A stretch of 64,000 bases of DNA. Source: Pseudomonas sp. MYb185 (GTDB lineage Bacteria; Pseudomonadota; Gammaproteobacteria; Pseudomonadales; Pseudomonadaceae). A program made the position numbers and the translations under genes. The stretch lies in assembly GCF_002979975.1 (NCBI RefSeq), contig NZ_PCQD01000005.1, positions 192,071 to 256,070 on the forward strand, in the 5' to 3' direction. Below are positions 56,547-64,000 of this stretch, one piece after another. Below the pieces are notes generated by a model, which worked only from the letters and a program-made list of their open reading frames with translations, had not been told where the DNA came from and did no database searches. The first letter of the stretch is position 1. Every line of letters starts with the position of its first letter.

Positions 56547-57194
56547 ATGCAATATGCTGGTCTGGCAGCGCTGGTGGGATGCCTCGCGCTGCTGTTGCTG
56601 TGTCTGACGCTACGTTTCGGTTGGCGTCTGGAATGGTTGCTTGGCTGGCTCAAGGGGTGCGGCCTGCTGCTGTTGCTGGGTGTGTGTGTATCAGCGGCGG
56701 CAGTGGCCTGGGAGCTGTATCAGTTCCGCAGCATCACCGATGGGGGCCGGGTAGCCACGCTGGAATTGCGGCAGATTGCCGAGCAGCAGTACGAGGCGCG
56801 ATTGGATGCCGCTGCCGGCAGCCATCAACTGCCTTTGCATGGCGATCTCTGGGAGCTGGAAGTACAGGTGCTGCGCTGGCGCGGCCTGCCGCATATTCTC
56901 GGCCTGGAGGATGGCTACCGGCTCAATGGCGTGAATGGCCGTTACCTGAGGCTGGAGCAGCAGCGCGAGATGGGCGCGGTGCTGGCCCGTCCCCTTCACG
57001 ACACACCACCCTGGCGCGATGCCTGGCGCTGGTTGGACCGCCTGGATCTGGGCTGGCTGTATGCCGATGCCTTCGCCATCCGCTTCATGCCCATGGCGGA
57101 CGGGGCGCGTTACGTGATCGAGATTGGTGCCACCGGGCTGTCACCGGTGGCGATGAACGCCCAGGCACTGGGGGCGATGAAGGGCTTCGAGTGA
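56547..57194 (+). CDS. Conserved membrane protein of unknown function
   Basis: A 215-residue protein with two N-terminal helices (about 4-22 and 32-55) and a soluble domain of about 155 residues, which probably faces the periplasm. Trp-Glu-Leu-Tyr-Gln-Phe-Arg-Ser-Ile and Trp-Leu-Tyr-Ala-Asp-Ala-Phe-Ala-Ile-Arg-Phe are distinctive, but I recognise no named domain. The ATG has AAGGAG with a 6-base gap. It is the third gene of the fimL-nudC run and is found after nudC in other Pseudomonas. Old annotations that call it an efflux pump are not supported by what I see. Confidence 0.8.
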   Translation: MQYAGLAALVGCLALLLLCLTLRFGWRLEWLLGWLKGCGLLLLLGVCVSAAAVAWELYQFRSITDGGRVATLELRQIAEQQYEARLDAAAGSHQLPLHGDLWELEVQVLRWRGLPHILGLEDGYRLNGVNGRYLRLEQQREMGAVLARPLHDTPPWRDAWRWLDRLDLGWLYADAFAIRFMPMADGARYVIEIGATGLSPVAMNAQALGAMKGFE

Positions 57195-57201
57195 AGGGAA
57201 G

Positions 57202-57225
57202 GATGCCGGCCAAGCTGCCGGCATC
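57202..57225. terminator. Bidirectional hairpin between membrane gene and SDR
   Basis: GATGCCGGC and GCCGGCATC pair perfectly around a 6-base loop. It lies between convergent stops and is followed by GTCGTTTC, a weak T-tract. Confidence 0.6.
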
Positions 57226-57231
57226 GTCGTT

Positions 57232-57999
<768 letters not shown>

Positions 58000-58145
58000 C
58001 TGTCTTGTCCTTGTTGATATAGGCGTGGTCGCTGGTCAATCTACTGCAGCATCCGAGGCCTGCCAACAGCCAGCATTGCTTATCAGAAACCGTGTTGGAG
58101 GTGGATTGGTTGTATCTATGTGACCGGGTGACGGTAGCCAAGAGC

Positions 58146-58173
58146 AAAAAACCGGAGCCAGGCTCCGGTTTTT
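58146..58173. terminator. Terminator of the SCP2 gene
   Basis: AAAAACCGGAG pairs with CTCCGGTTTTT around CCAGG. Both strands have A/T flanks, so it is a good intrinsic terminator for the minus-strand SCP2 gene and would also work on the plus strand. Confidence 0.85.
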
Positions 58174-58197
58174 CATTGTGGCTGTGTTGTTGTCCGA

Positions 58198-58512
58198 TCA
58201 GACCGGAAACAGCTCACCAAGCTTCAACGCCAGCATCATGTCGCCTTCAGCGCGCAGCTTGCCGCCCATGAAGGCCTGCATGCCGTCGGTTTCTCCGGAA
58301 ATGACGCCCTGCAGCGTGGCAGCATCCATGATCAGCGTGACGTTCGGGTCTTCGGCATCACCCTGATTGACGGAGCAGGTACCGTCCTTGATGACAGCGT
58401 AGAAGTTGGAGTCATCTTCGATGTTGAACTGGAAAACCAGATCCAGGCCAGCCGCGGCGGCCGGATTGAACTTGCCTTCCATGTTGTTGATGATGTCGGC
58501 AACGGTAGTCAT
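58198..58512 (-). CDS. SCP2 sterol/lipid-binding domain protein
   Basis: A 104-residue single-domain protein of the sterol carrier protein 2 family, which binds fatty acyl chains or other lipids in a hydrophobic tunnel. Phe-Gln-Phe-Asn-Ile-Glu-Asp, Thr-Leu-Ile-Met-Asp-Ala-Ala-Thr and Ala-Phe-Met-Gly-Gly-Lys-Leu-Arg-Ala-Glu-Gly-Asp-Met-Met-Leu-Ala are typical. The frame opens to 58677, but AAGGA lies 8 bases before the ATG at 58512. It is divergent from sohB. Many bacteria carry such genes near acyl-CoA metabolism. No specific ligand is known. Confidence 0.92.
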   Translation of the reverse strand: MTTVADIINNMEGKFNPAAAAGLDLVFQFNIEDDSNFYAVIKDGTCSVNQGDAEDPNVTLIMDAATLQGVISGETDGMQAFMGGKLRAEGDMMLALKLGELFPV

Positions 58513-58718
58513 GGGTTCATCCTTATAGGGCTGTTTCATTGAGGCAACGGCGCAGCCGTCGCGGGGCATCGTTGTGCAGCTCAACAGAGGGTATGGTGGG
58601 TGGCGGGGCCTGTCAACAAAAATCATACGACCGTTTGAATTCGGCCTGTGCGGCCCAGTCTCCAGCGGCGGAATCATCCTGTATGCTTGGCAGGATCGAA
58701 TCGAATAGGGAGATATCT

Positions 58719-59738
58719 GTGGATTGGCTTGCTGAGTATGGAATGTTTGCCGCGAAGGCGCTGACGACCCTGGTGGTGATATTTATCGTCTTGCTGATGG
58801 TGGCCTCGCTCAAGGGGCGGCAGCGTAAGGGCGAAGGCGCGTTGCAGGTGACCCGGCTGAATGATCAACTGGCGCGGATGACCGAGCGGCTCGGCCAGGC
58901 GGTGCTGGACAAGCCGGCACTCAAGGCCTTGCACAAGACCCGCAAGCAGGAGGCCAAGGCGCGCAGCAGGGGCAATGCCGACCGGGACAAGGTCTTCGTG
59001 CTGAACTTTCATGGCGATATCAAGGCCAGTGCCCTGGAGAACCTGCGTCATGAGGTGACCGCGGTGCTGGAGCTGGCTACCCCGCGGGACGAGGTCATCG
59101 TCAAGCTGGAAAGCGGTGGCGGCATGGTGCATGCCTACGGCCTGGCTGCGGCGCAGTTGACCCGGGTGCGTGAGGCAGGGATACCGCTGACCGTGTGTGT
59201 CGACAAGGTGGCGGCCAGCGGTGGCTACATGATGGCCTGCATTGCAGATCGTATCCTGGTGGCGCCCTTTGCCATGCTGGGATCGATTGGCGTGGTGGCG
59301 CAGTTGCCCAACTTTCACCGGGTACTGAAGAAGCACGAGATCGACTACGAGATGCTGACCGCGGGGGAGTACAAGCGCACCTTGACCCTTTTCGGTGAGA
59401 ACACCGACAAGGATCGGGAGAAATTCCAGGAAGACCTGGAAAACATCCATCGTCTGTTCAAGCAGTTCGTGACCCGTTATCGTCCGGTACTGGATATCGA
59501 TGCGGTGGCCACAGGGGAGGTCTGGTTCGGTAGCGAGGCTCTGGAGCGCGCTCTGGCGGATGAACTGAAAACCAGTGACGAGTATGTCAGCCAGCGTATT
59601 CGCCAGGCCGATGTGTTCGAGGTGCATTTCGCTCGTCCCAAGCGGCTGCAGGATCGTCTGAGTTCCAGCGTGTCCGCCGCCCTGGACCGTCTGCTGCTGA
59701 CCTGGGTCTCGCGTTTCTACAATCAACGTTTCTGGTAG
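58719..59738 (+). CDS. sohB: Inner-membrane S49 peptidase SohB
   Basis: A 339-residue membrane-anchored serine peptidase of the SppA/SohB family. One helix at about 9-28 is followed by a basic stretch and the protease domain. Ser168 in Val-Ala-Ala-Ser-Gly-Gly-Tyr is the nucleophile, and Lys219 in Ala-Gly-Glu-Tyr-Lys-Arg-Thr-Leu is the likely general base. The start is GTG at 58719, with AGGGAGA 5 bases before; the frame extends further up without a ribosome site. The next gene begins 9 bases after the stop. Confidence 0.92.
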   Translation: MDWLAEYGMFAAKALTTLVVIFIVLLMVASLKGRQRKGEGALQVTRLNDQLARMTERLGQAVLDKPALKALHKTRKQEAKARSRGNADRDKVFVLNFHGDIKASALENLRHEVTAVLELATPRDEVIVKLESGGGMVHAYGLAAAQLTRVREAGIPLTVCVDKVAASGGYMMACIADRILVAPFAMLGSIGVVAQLPNFHRVLKKHEIDYEMLTAGEYKRTLTLFGENTDKDREKFQEDLENIHRLFKQFVTRYRPVLDIDAVATGEVWFGSEALERALADELKTSDEYVSQRIRQADVFEVHFARPKRLQDRLSSSVSAALDRLLLTWVSRFYNQRFW

Positions 59739-59747
59739 GAGTCTGTC

Positions 59748-60734
59748 ATGTCCGAGTTCAAGGCGTTGCTGGTCAGTGAAGAACAGGGGCGGTTCGTCCC
59801 CCGGGTGGTTGCCCGGCAGGTGGATGACTTGCCGGCCGGCGAAGTACTGATCCGCGTGCAATGGTCATCGCTCAATTACAAGGATGCCCTGTCCGCCAGT
59901 GGCAACCGCGGCGTTACCCGCAACTATCCGCATACACCGGGCATCGATGCCGCTGGTGTAGTCGAAGCCAGCTCGGTATCGGAGTTGGCAGCCGGTGACG
60001 AGGTCATCGTCACTGGCTATGACCTGGGCATGAATACCCCGGGCGGGTTTGGCCAGTACATCCGCGTGCCAGCGGCCTGGGTGTTGAAGCGGCCCTCCGG
60101 CCTGACCCTGCGCGACAGCATGGTGCTGGGCACCGCCGGGCTGACCGCCGCGCTGTGCATCGACAAGCTGGAACGTTCCGGGCTTACTCCCGGCGCTGGT
60201 CCGGTGCTGGTCACTGGCGCCACCGGCGGTGTGGGCAGTATTGCCGTGGCTATGCTGGCCGGGCTCGGACATGAAGTGGTGGCGGTGACCGGCAAGGCCG
60301 AGCAGGCCGATTTTCTCCGCCGGCTCGGCGCCGCCCAGGTCCTGGAGCGCAGCGAGTTGCAGGCTGGCACCGACAAGATGTTGCTGGCCGAACGCTGGGC
60401 TGGTGCCGTGGATACGGTCGGCGGCGATATCCTGTTCAATGTGATCAAGTCGCTACGTTATGACGCCAGCGTGGCCTGCTGCGGCCTGACTGCCGGTGTC
60501 CAGTTCCAGGCCAGCGTATTCCCCTTCATCCTGCGCAACGTCAATCTGCTGGGGGTGGACTCAGTGGAGCAGCCGCTGGTGGCCAAGGCGTCGATGTGGG
60601 ACCGTCTGTCCCTGCAATGGAAGACCGACCTGCAACAGTTGGAGCATGAGGTCACGTTGGAGCAGTTGCCGGAGCAGATCAGTACCATTCTCGGTGGTGG
60701 CATGGTTGGCCGTACGGTGGTCAACCTCGGTTGA
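59748..60734 (+). CDS. Acrylyl-CoA reductase-like MDR oxidoreductase (YhdH/AcuI family)
   Basis: A 328-residue medium-chain reductase without the catalytic zinc Cys. Ser-Ser-Leu-Asn-Tyr-Lys-Asp-Ala-Leu is the quinone/enoyl reductase start, and Val-Thr-Gly-Ala-Thr-Gly-Gly-Val-Gly-Ser is the NADPH loop (about 154-163). Family members such as AcuI reduce acrylyl-CoA to propionyl-CoA. If this one does, its product could enter the prp pathway elsewhere in the window, but that link is speculative. It probably shares a transcript with sohB. Confidence 0.85.
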   Translation: MSEFKALLVSEEQGRFVPRVVARQVDDLPAGEVLIRVQWSSLNYKDALSASGNRGVTRNYPHTPGIDAAGVVEASSVSELAAGDEVIVTGYDLGMNTPGGFGQYIRVPAAWVLKRPSGLTLRDSMVLGTAGLTAALCIDKLERSGLTPGAGPVLVTGATGGVGSIAVAMLAGLGHEVVAVTGKAEQADFLRRLGAAQVLERSELQAGTDKMLLAERWAGAVDTVGGDILFNVIKSLRYDASVACCGLTAGVQFQASVFPFILRNVNLLGVDSVEQPLVAKASMWDRLSLQWKTDLQQLEHEVTLEQLPEQISTILGGGMVGRTVVNLG

Positions 60735-60750
60735 GACGGTTGCCGCCGGC

Positions 60751-61395
60751 ATGAGCACTCTCGATCTGTTTCAAGTGCCGGGACAACGGCTGCCGCTGGG
60801 CGCCCAGGCGTTCATCCTGTGTGGTTTTGCCATGCCGTATCAGGATGAGCTGTTGGCGGCGCTGAGCGCCATCGAGGCGCAGTCACCGTTTCGTAAGATG
60901 CAGACGCGTGGTGGCTACCGGATGTCGGTGGCCATGACCAACTGTGGTGAAGTGGGTTGGGTTTCCGATCTTCAGGGTTATCGCTACAGCAGTATCGATC
61001 CGCACAGTGGTGCTCCATGGCCTGCCATGCCCGGCGTATTCTCCAGGCTGGCGGAGACCGCCGCGGCAGCGGCGGGTTTTGCAGCCTTCCAGCCGGATGC
61101 CTGTCTGATCAATCGCTATCTGCCAGGCTCGCGGTTGTCGCTGCATCAGGATAAGGATGAACGGGATTTTTCCGCGCCCATTGTCTCCGTGTCGCTGGGT
61201 ATGACCGCGACCTTCCTGTTCGGCGGACATCGGCGGGAGGAAAGAACCGCCAGGGTGCAGCTATACCATGGGGACGTGGCAGTGTGGGGCGGAGAAGACC
61301 GGCTGCGCTATCATGGCGTGCTGCCGCTCAAGGGAATGGCGCATCCGCTGCTCGGCGAGCGGCGAATCAATCTGACTTTCCGCAAGGTGCGCTGA
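60751..61395 (+). CDS. alkB: Alpha-ketoglutarate-dependent DNA dealkylase
   Basis: This 214-residue Fe(II)/2-oxoglutarate dioxygenase repairs 1-methyladenine and 3-methylcytosine in DNA and RNA. Iron ligands are His132, Asp134 and His188, and 2-oxoglutarate is held by Arg205 and Arg211. All are within one residue of their E. coli positions. The nucleotide-recognition lid is Met-Thr-Asn-Cys-Gly-Glu-Val-Gly-Trp. The frame runs further up inside the preceding gene, but the ATG at 60751 gives the known N-terminus. It starts 16 bases after the reductase gene. Confidence 0.94.
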   Translation: MSTLDLFQVPGQRLPLGAQAFILCGFAMPYQDELLAALSAIEAQSPFRKMQTRGGYRMSVAMTNCGEVGWVSDLQGYRYSSIDPHSGAPWPAMPGVFSRLAETAAAAAGFAAFQPDACLINRYLPGSRLSLHQDKDERDFSAPIVSVSLGMTATFLFGGHRREERTARVQLYHGDVAVWGGEDRLRYHGVLPLKGMAHPLLGERRINLTFRKVR

Positions 61396-61433
61396 CGGTT
61401 GAGTGTCGTGGCGGGGAGCGGGGCGGTGCAAGC

Positions 61434-61455
61434 CGGACGGGCATCGACCCGTCCG
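61434..61455. terminator. Hairpin between convergent alkB and DUF934 genes
   Basis: CGGACGGG and CCCGTCCG form an 8-bp stem around CATCGA. No T-tract is present on either side. Confidence 0.45.
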
Positions 61456-61475
61456 ACTGACCTGGGTAGAGCGGA

Positions 61476-61970
61476 TCAGCGGCGACGGAACAGCGGCAGC
61501 GGTTCGTCGGTGGCGGCCTGATAGACCTCCGAGAAATCCTGCAGGCTGGCCAGGGCCGCATGTGGATCGTGGTCCTCACGCAGGGCATAGGCATCGAAGC
61601 CGCAGCGGCGCATGAAGAACAACTGATCGCGCAGCACGTCGCCGATCGCACGCAATTCTCCACGGTAGCCATAGCGATCACGCAGCAGGCGGGCATTGGA
61701 GTAATTGCGTCCATCGCTGAATACCGGGAAGTTCAGCGCGATGACCTGGAAGTGCTGCAGGTCATCGGCGATGCTCTCGGCTTCCTCATCGGAATCCAGC
61801 CAAACACCCAGTCCGCCATCGCGGGCCCGGAGCGCATGGGCGTGTTCGAGCCAGAGCGCCAAGGGCACGATGAGGTTACCTGAGTTGGTCAGGTCCTCGG
61901 TGCCGGCGTCCTTGGGCAGCAGTTGCCAGGTGTCCTCGATGACCTGATTACCCTTAATGATTTGCTGCAT
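61476..61970 (-). CDS. DUF934 protein linked to CysI
   Basis: A 164-residue protein of the DUF934 family, always found next to the heme-siroheme reductase CysI in pseudomonads. Gly-Val-Trp-Leu-Asp-Ser-Asp-Glu-Glu-Ala, Phe-Pro-Val-Phe-Ser-Asp-Gly-Arg-Asn-Tyr-Ser-Asn-Ala-Arg-Leu-Leu-Arg and Met-Arg-Arg-Cys-Gly-Phe-Asp-Ala are conserved blocks. It starts at 61970, inside the last 17 bases of cysI, so the two are translationally coupled. The family is described as an oxidoreductase or assembly partner, and its exact role is not settled. Confidence 0.9.
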   Translation of the reverse strand: MQQIIKGNQVIEDTWQLLPKDAGTEDLTNSGNLIVPLALWLEHAHALRARDGGLGVWLDSDEEAESIADDLQHFQVIALNFPVFSDGRNYSNARLLRDRYGYRGELRAIGDVLRDQLFFMRRCGFDAYALREDHDPHAALASLQDFSEVYQAATDEPLPLFRRR

Positions 61971-63612
61971 ACACTCGCTCCTTAAACGGGGCCATGCCAA
62001 TACGCTCGAAAGTATCGATGAGGCGCTCTTCCGGGGTGCGGTTTTCCACATAGACGTCGATCAGTTTCTGCACCACCGTCGGCATCTGGTCGGCAGCGAA
62101 GGACGGCCCGAGGATCTGGCCGATGGCGGCGTCGCGGCCGGACTTGCCGCCCAGCGATACCTGGTAGAACTCCTGACCTTTCTTGTCGACACCGAGGATG
62201 CCGATATGGCCGACGTGGTGATGGCCGCAGGCGTTCATGCAACCGGAGATGTTCAGTTCCAGGTCACCGATGTCATACAGGTAATCCAGATCATCGAACT
62301 GGCGTTGGATGGACTCGGCGATCGGGATCGACTTGGCGTTGGCCAGCGAGCAGAAGTCACCGCCGGGGCAACAGATGATATCGGTCAGCAGGCCGATATT
62401 CGGTGTGGCGAAGCCCAGTTCACGGCACTGGCTCCACAGTTCGTACAGATCCTGCTGACGTACGTAGGGCAGCACCAGGTTCTGATAGTGGGTGGAGCGG
62501 ATTTCACCGAGGCTGTATTTATCCGCCAGATCTGCAGCGGCATCCAGCTGCTCGGCGGTAATGTCGCCAGGGGATACCGAGGTCGGTTTCAGCGACAGGG
62601 TCACCGCGGCGTAGCCGGGGGCGCGGTGTGCCTGCACGTTGCGGCTGGCCCAGTTGTCAAAGCCCCTGTCGCTGCCACGCTTGTCCAGGTAGCTGGCATC
62701 ATCACCAGCGAAGCTTTCCAGCTCCGGAGTAACGAAGTATTTGCTGACGCGCTGCAGTTCAGCGTCGGTCAGGGTGACGCCGCTGTCCTTGAAGTTCTCC
62801 CACTCGGCTTCGACCTTCTCGGCGAAGACCGCAGGAGTCAAGGCCTTGACCAGAATCTTGATGCGCGCCTTGAACTTGTTGTCCCGACGACCGTAGCGGT
62901 TGTATACGCGCAGGATGGCTTCCAGGTAGGTCAACAGGTGCTGCCAGGGCAGGAAGGCGCGGATTTCCGCACCGACCATGGGCGTGCGGCCGAGGCCGCC
63001 GCCGACCAGTACCTGAAAGCCCAGCTCGCCGGCTGCGTTACGCACGGCATTCAGGCCGATATCATGCACGCTGATGGCGGCGCGGTCCTGCTCGGCACCA
63101 TTGATGGCGATCTTGAACTTGCGCGGCAGGAAGGCGAATTCGGGGTGGAAGGTCGACCATTGGCGGACGATCTCGCACCAGGGGCGTGGGTCGATCAGCT
63201 CATCGGCAGCCACACCAGCGAATTGGTCGGTGGTGGTGTTGCGAATACAGTTGCCACTGGTTTGGATGGCATGCATCTGCACCGATGCCAGTTCTTGCAG
63301 AATGTCCGGCACGTCTTCCAGTTCGGGCCAGTTCAACTGGATATTCTGGCGTGTGGTGATGTGTGCATAACCCTTGTCGTAGCGGCGGGTGATGTAAGCC
63401 AATTTACGCAGGCGTTCGGATGAGAGGACGCCATAGGGTACCGCGATACGCAGCATCGGCGCGTAGCGCTGGACATACAGGCCATTCTGCAGGCGCAGCG
63501 GCAGAAATTCCGTTTCGGATAGTTCGCCAGCCAGATAGCGGCGTACCTGATCGCGGAACTGCTTGGCGCGGTCCTCTACGATACGTTGGTCATACTCGTC
63601 GTAAATATACAT
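61954..63612 (-). CDS. cysI: Sulfite/nitrite reductase hemoprotein (siroheme-4Fe4S)
   Basis: A 552-residue reductase that performs six-electron reduction, here most likely sulfite to sulfide for cysteine synthesis. The iron-sulfur and siroheme cysteines are Cys415 and Cys421 (Cys-x5-Cys) and Cys458 and Cys462 (Cys-x3-Cys), with Ala-Cys-Gly-His-His-His-Val-Gly-His after the last. Arg-Gln-Asn-Ile-Gln-Leu-Asn is the sulfite-binding region. The ATG at 63612 gives the Met-Tyr-Ile-Tyr-Asp-Glu-Tyr start of Pseudomonas CysI. A GTG at 63639 is a longer alternative. The DUF934 gene overlaps its 3' end. Confidence 0.95.
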   Translation of the reverse strand: MYIYDEYDQRIVEDRAKQFRDQVRRYLAGELSETEFLPLRLQNGLYVQRYAPMLRIAVPYGVLSSERLRKLAYITRRYDKGYAHITTRQNIQLNWPELEDVPDILQELASVQMHAIQTSGNCIRNTTTDQFAGVAADELIDPRPWCEIVRQWSTFHPEFAFLPRKFKIAINGAEQDRAAISVHDIGLNAVRNAAGELGFQVLVGGGLGRTPMVGAEIRAFLPWQHLLTYLEAILRVYNRYGRRDNKFKARIKILVKALTPAVFAEKVEAEWENFKDSGVTLTDAELQRVSKYFVTPELESFAGDDASYLDKRGSDRGFDNWASRNVQAHRAPGYAAVTLSLKPTSVSPGDITAEQLDAAADLADKYSLGEIRSTHYQNLVLPYVRQQDLYELWSQCRELGFATPNIGLLTDIICCPGGDFCSLANAKSIPIAESIQRQFDDLDYLYDIGDLELNISGCMNACGHHHVGHIGILGVDKKGQEFYQVSLGGKSGRDAAIGQILGPSFAADQMPTVVQKLIDVYVENRTPEERLIDTFERIGMAPFKERVYAANH

Positions 63613-63843
63613 TCTGACAACCTGTTGTTGGGCGTTCACGCCCTTGGCTAACGGAGGTTCAACCCGGCAGGGCTCAGGAAGCGCCGAGACGATATCAGTT
63701 TTTTTTTATGCTTAAAAGGAATGTTTGTATATATGCTTATGTCGAATATCTAGGTTCAGATGATGCTGCTTGTACATCCGGCGGGACTGGTCTTAACTGT
63801 AGCGACAGTACATTCCCATTCCAAGAACAAGAGGAATCGCATC

Positions 63844-63963
63844 ATGAACGACAATGACATGCACACCGGTGGCGACCACAATAGTGGGCTGGATGCCTTT
63901 GCTGCCGTCGCGCTGATTCTCATCGCGGTGGCGACTGCTGTGTTCTGGGTCAGCCAGCACTAG
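63844..63963 (+). CDS. Small membrane protein, 39 residues
   Basis: A polar, His/Asp-rich N-terminus (Met-Asn-Asp-Asn-Asp-Met-His-Thr-Gly-Gly-Asp-His) is followed by one hydrophobic helix at about 17-36. GAGGA at 63831-63835 lies 8 bases before the ATG, a convincing ribosome site for a short gene. It is divergent from cysI with about 230 bases between. I do not recognise a family. The metal-like N-terminus is an impression, not evidence. Confidence 0.65.
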   Translation: MNDNDMHTGGDHNSGLDAFAAVALILIAVATAVFWVSQH

Positions 63964-64000
63964 GACTGGCCTGACCTGGACCAACTATTCTAGCTTCCCG

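Noticed and set aside
63630-63643. GGGCG/CGCCC hairpin before cysI as a regulatory RNA
   Set aside because: The stem is only 5 bp and no riboswitch or attenuator pattern surrounds it.

Overview
The window looks like a chromosome segment of a Pseudomonas-type gammaproteobacterium. Composition is GC-rich throughout. Several blocks keep the gene order I know from Pseudomonas: folD then tRNAs then tig-clpP-clpX-lon-hupB-ppiD; fabI beside a two-binding-protein npp/yej peptide transporter, mltD, gloB, a methyltransferase, rnhA and dnaQ; fimL-nudC; and SCP2-sohB-oxidoreductase-alkB-(DUF934)-cysI. A lineage of smaller-genome Pseudomonas relatives is plausible, but I cannot fix the species from sequence alone. 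Almost every base is in ordinary chromosomal genes, and I see no prophage, integrase, insertion sequence or CRISPR array.

Layout. 1-10 kb: a secreted unknown, a Bcr/CflA drug exporter, a flavin reductase fused to a winged-helix domain, a secreted beta-propeller/arylsulfatase pair, and a minus-strand operon of a seven-helix inactive-transglutaminase protein, a RimK-like ATP-grasp ligase and pabB. 10-17.8 kb: the 2-methylcitrate (propionate) locus, GntR regulator-prpB-prpC-acnD-prpF, without prpD. A DUF559 endonuclease-like gene and three pairs of GGGAGAGGG palindromes sit in its junctions. 17.9-22.3 kb: an SDR lacking the usual catalytic residues, folD, a tRNA-Arg/His/Leu cluster, a small YqaA-type membrane protein and a haem-oxygenase-like diiron protein. 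22.5-31.2 kb: the protein-quality-control block tig, clpP, clpX, lon, hupB, ppiD, with two matching heat-shock promoters before clpX and lon. 31.4-40.3 kb: a muxABC-opmB type RND efflux operon.

40.3-50.1 kb: fabI, nppA1A2BCD and mltD, all on the minus strand, followed by gloB. 51-53 kb: methyltransferase-rnhA-dnaQ with overlapping ends. 53.2-57.2 kb: a dienoyl-CoA isomerase-like crotonase, then fimL-nudC-membrane protein. 57.2-61.4 kb: an SDR, an SCP2 protein, sohB, an AcuI-like reductase and alkB. 61.4-64 kb: DUF934-cysI assimilatory reductase genes and a 39-residue membrane protein.

Functionally the window joins propionate detoxification (prp genes), envelope and cytosolic proteolysis and folding, drug and peptide transport, fatty-acid metabolism, and sulfur or nitrogen reduction. 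The least explained items are the palindrome pairs with their DUF559 gene inside the prp operon, the transglutaminase-like/ATP-grasp pair coupled to pabB, the haem-oxygenase-like protein beside the tRNAs, and a 23-codon frame that exactly bridges muxA and muxB.
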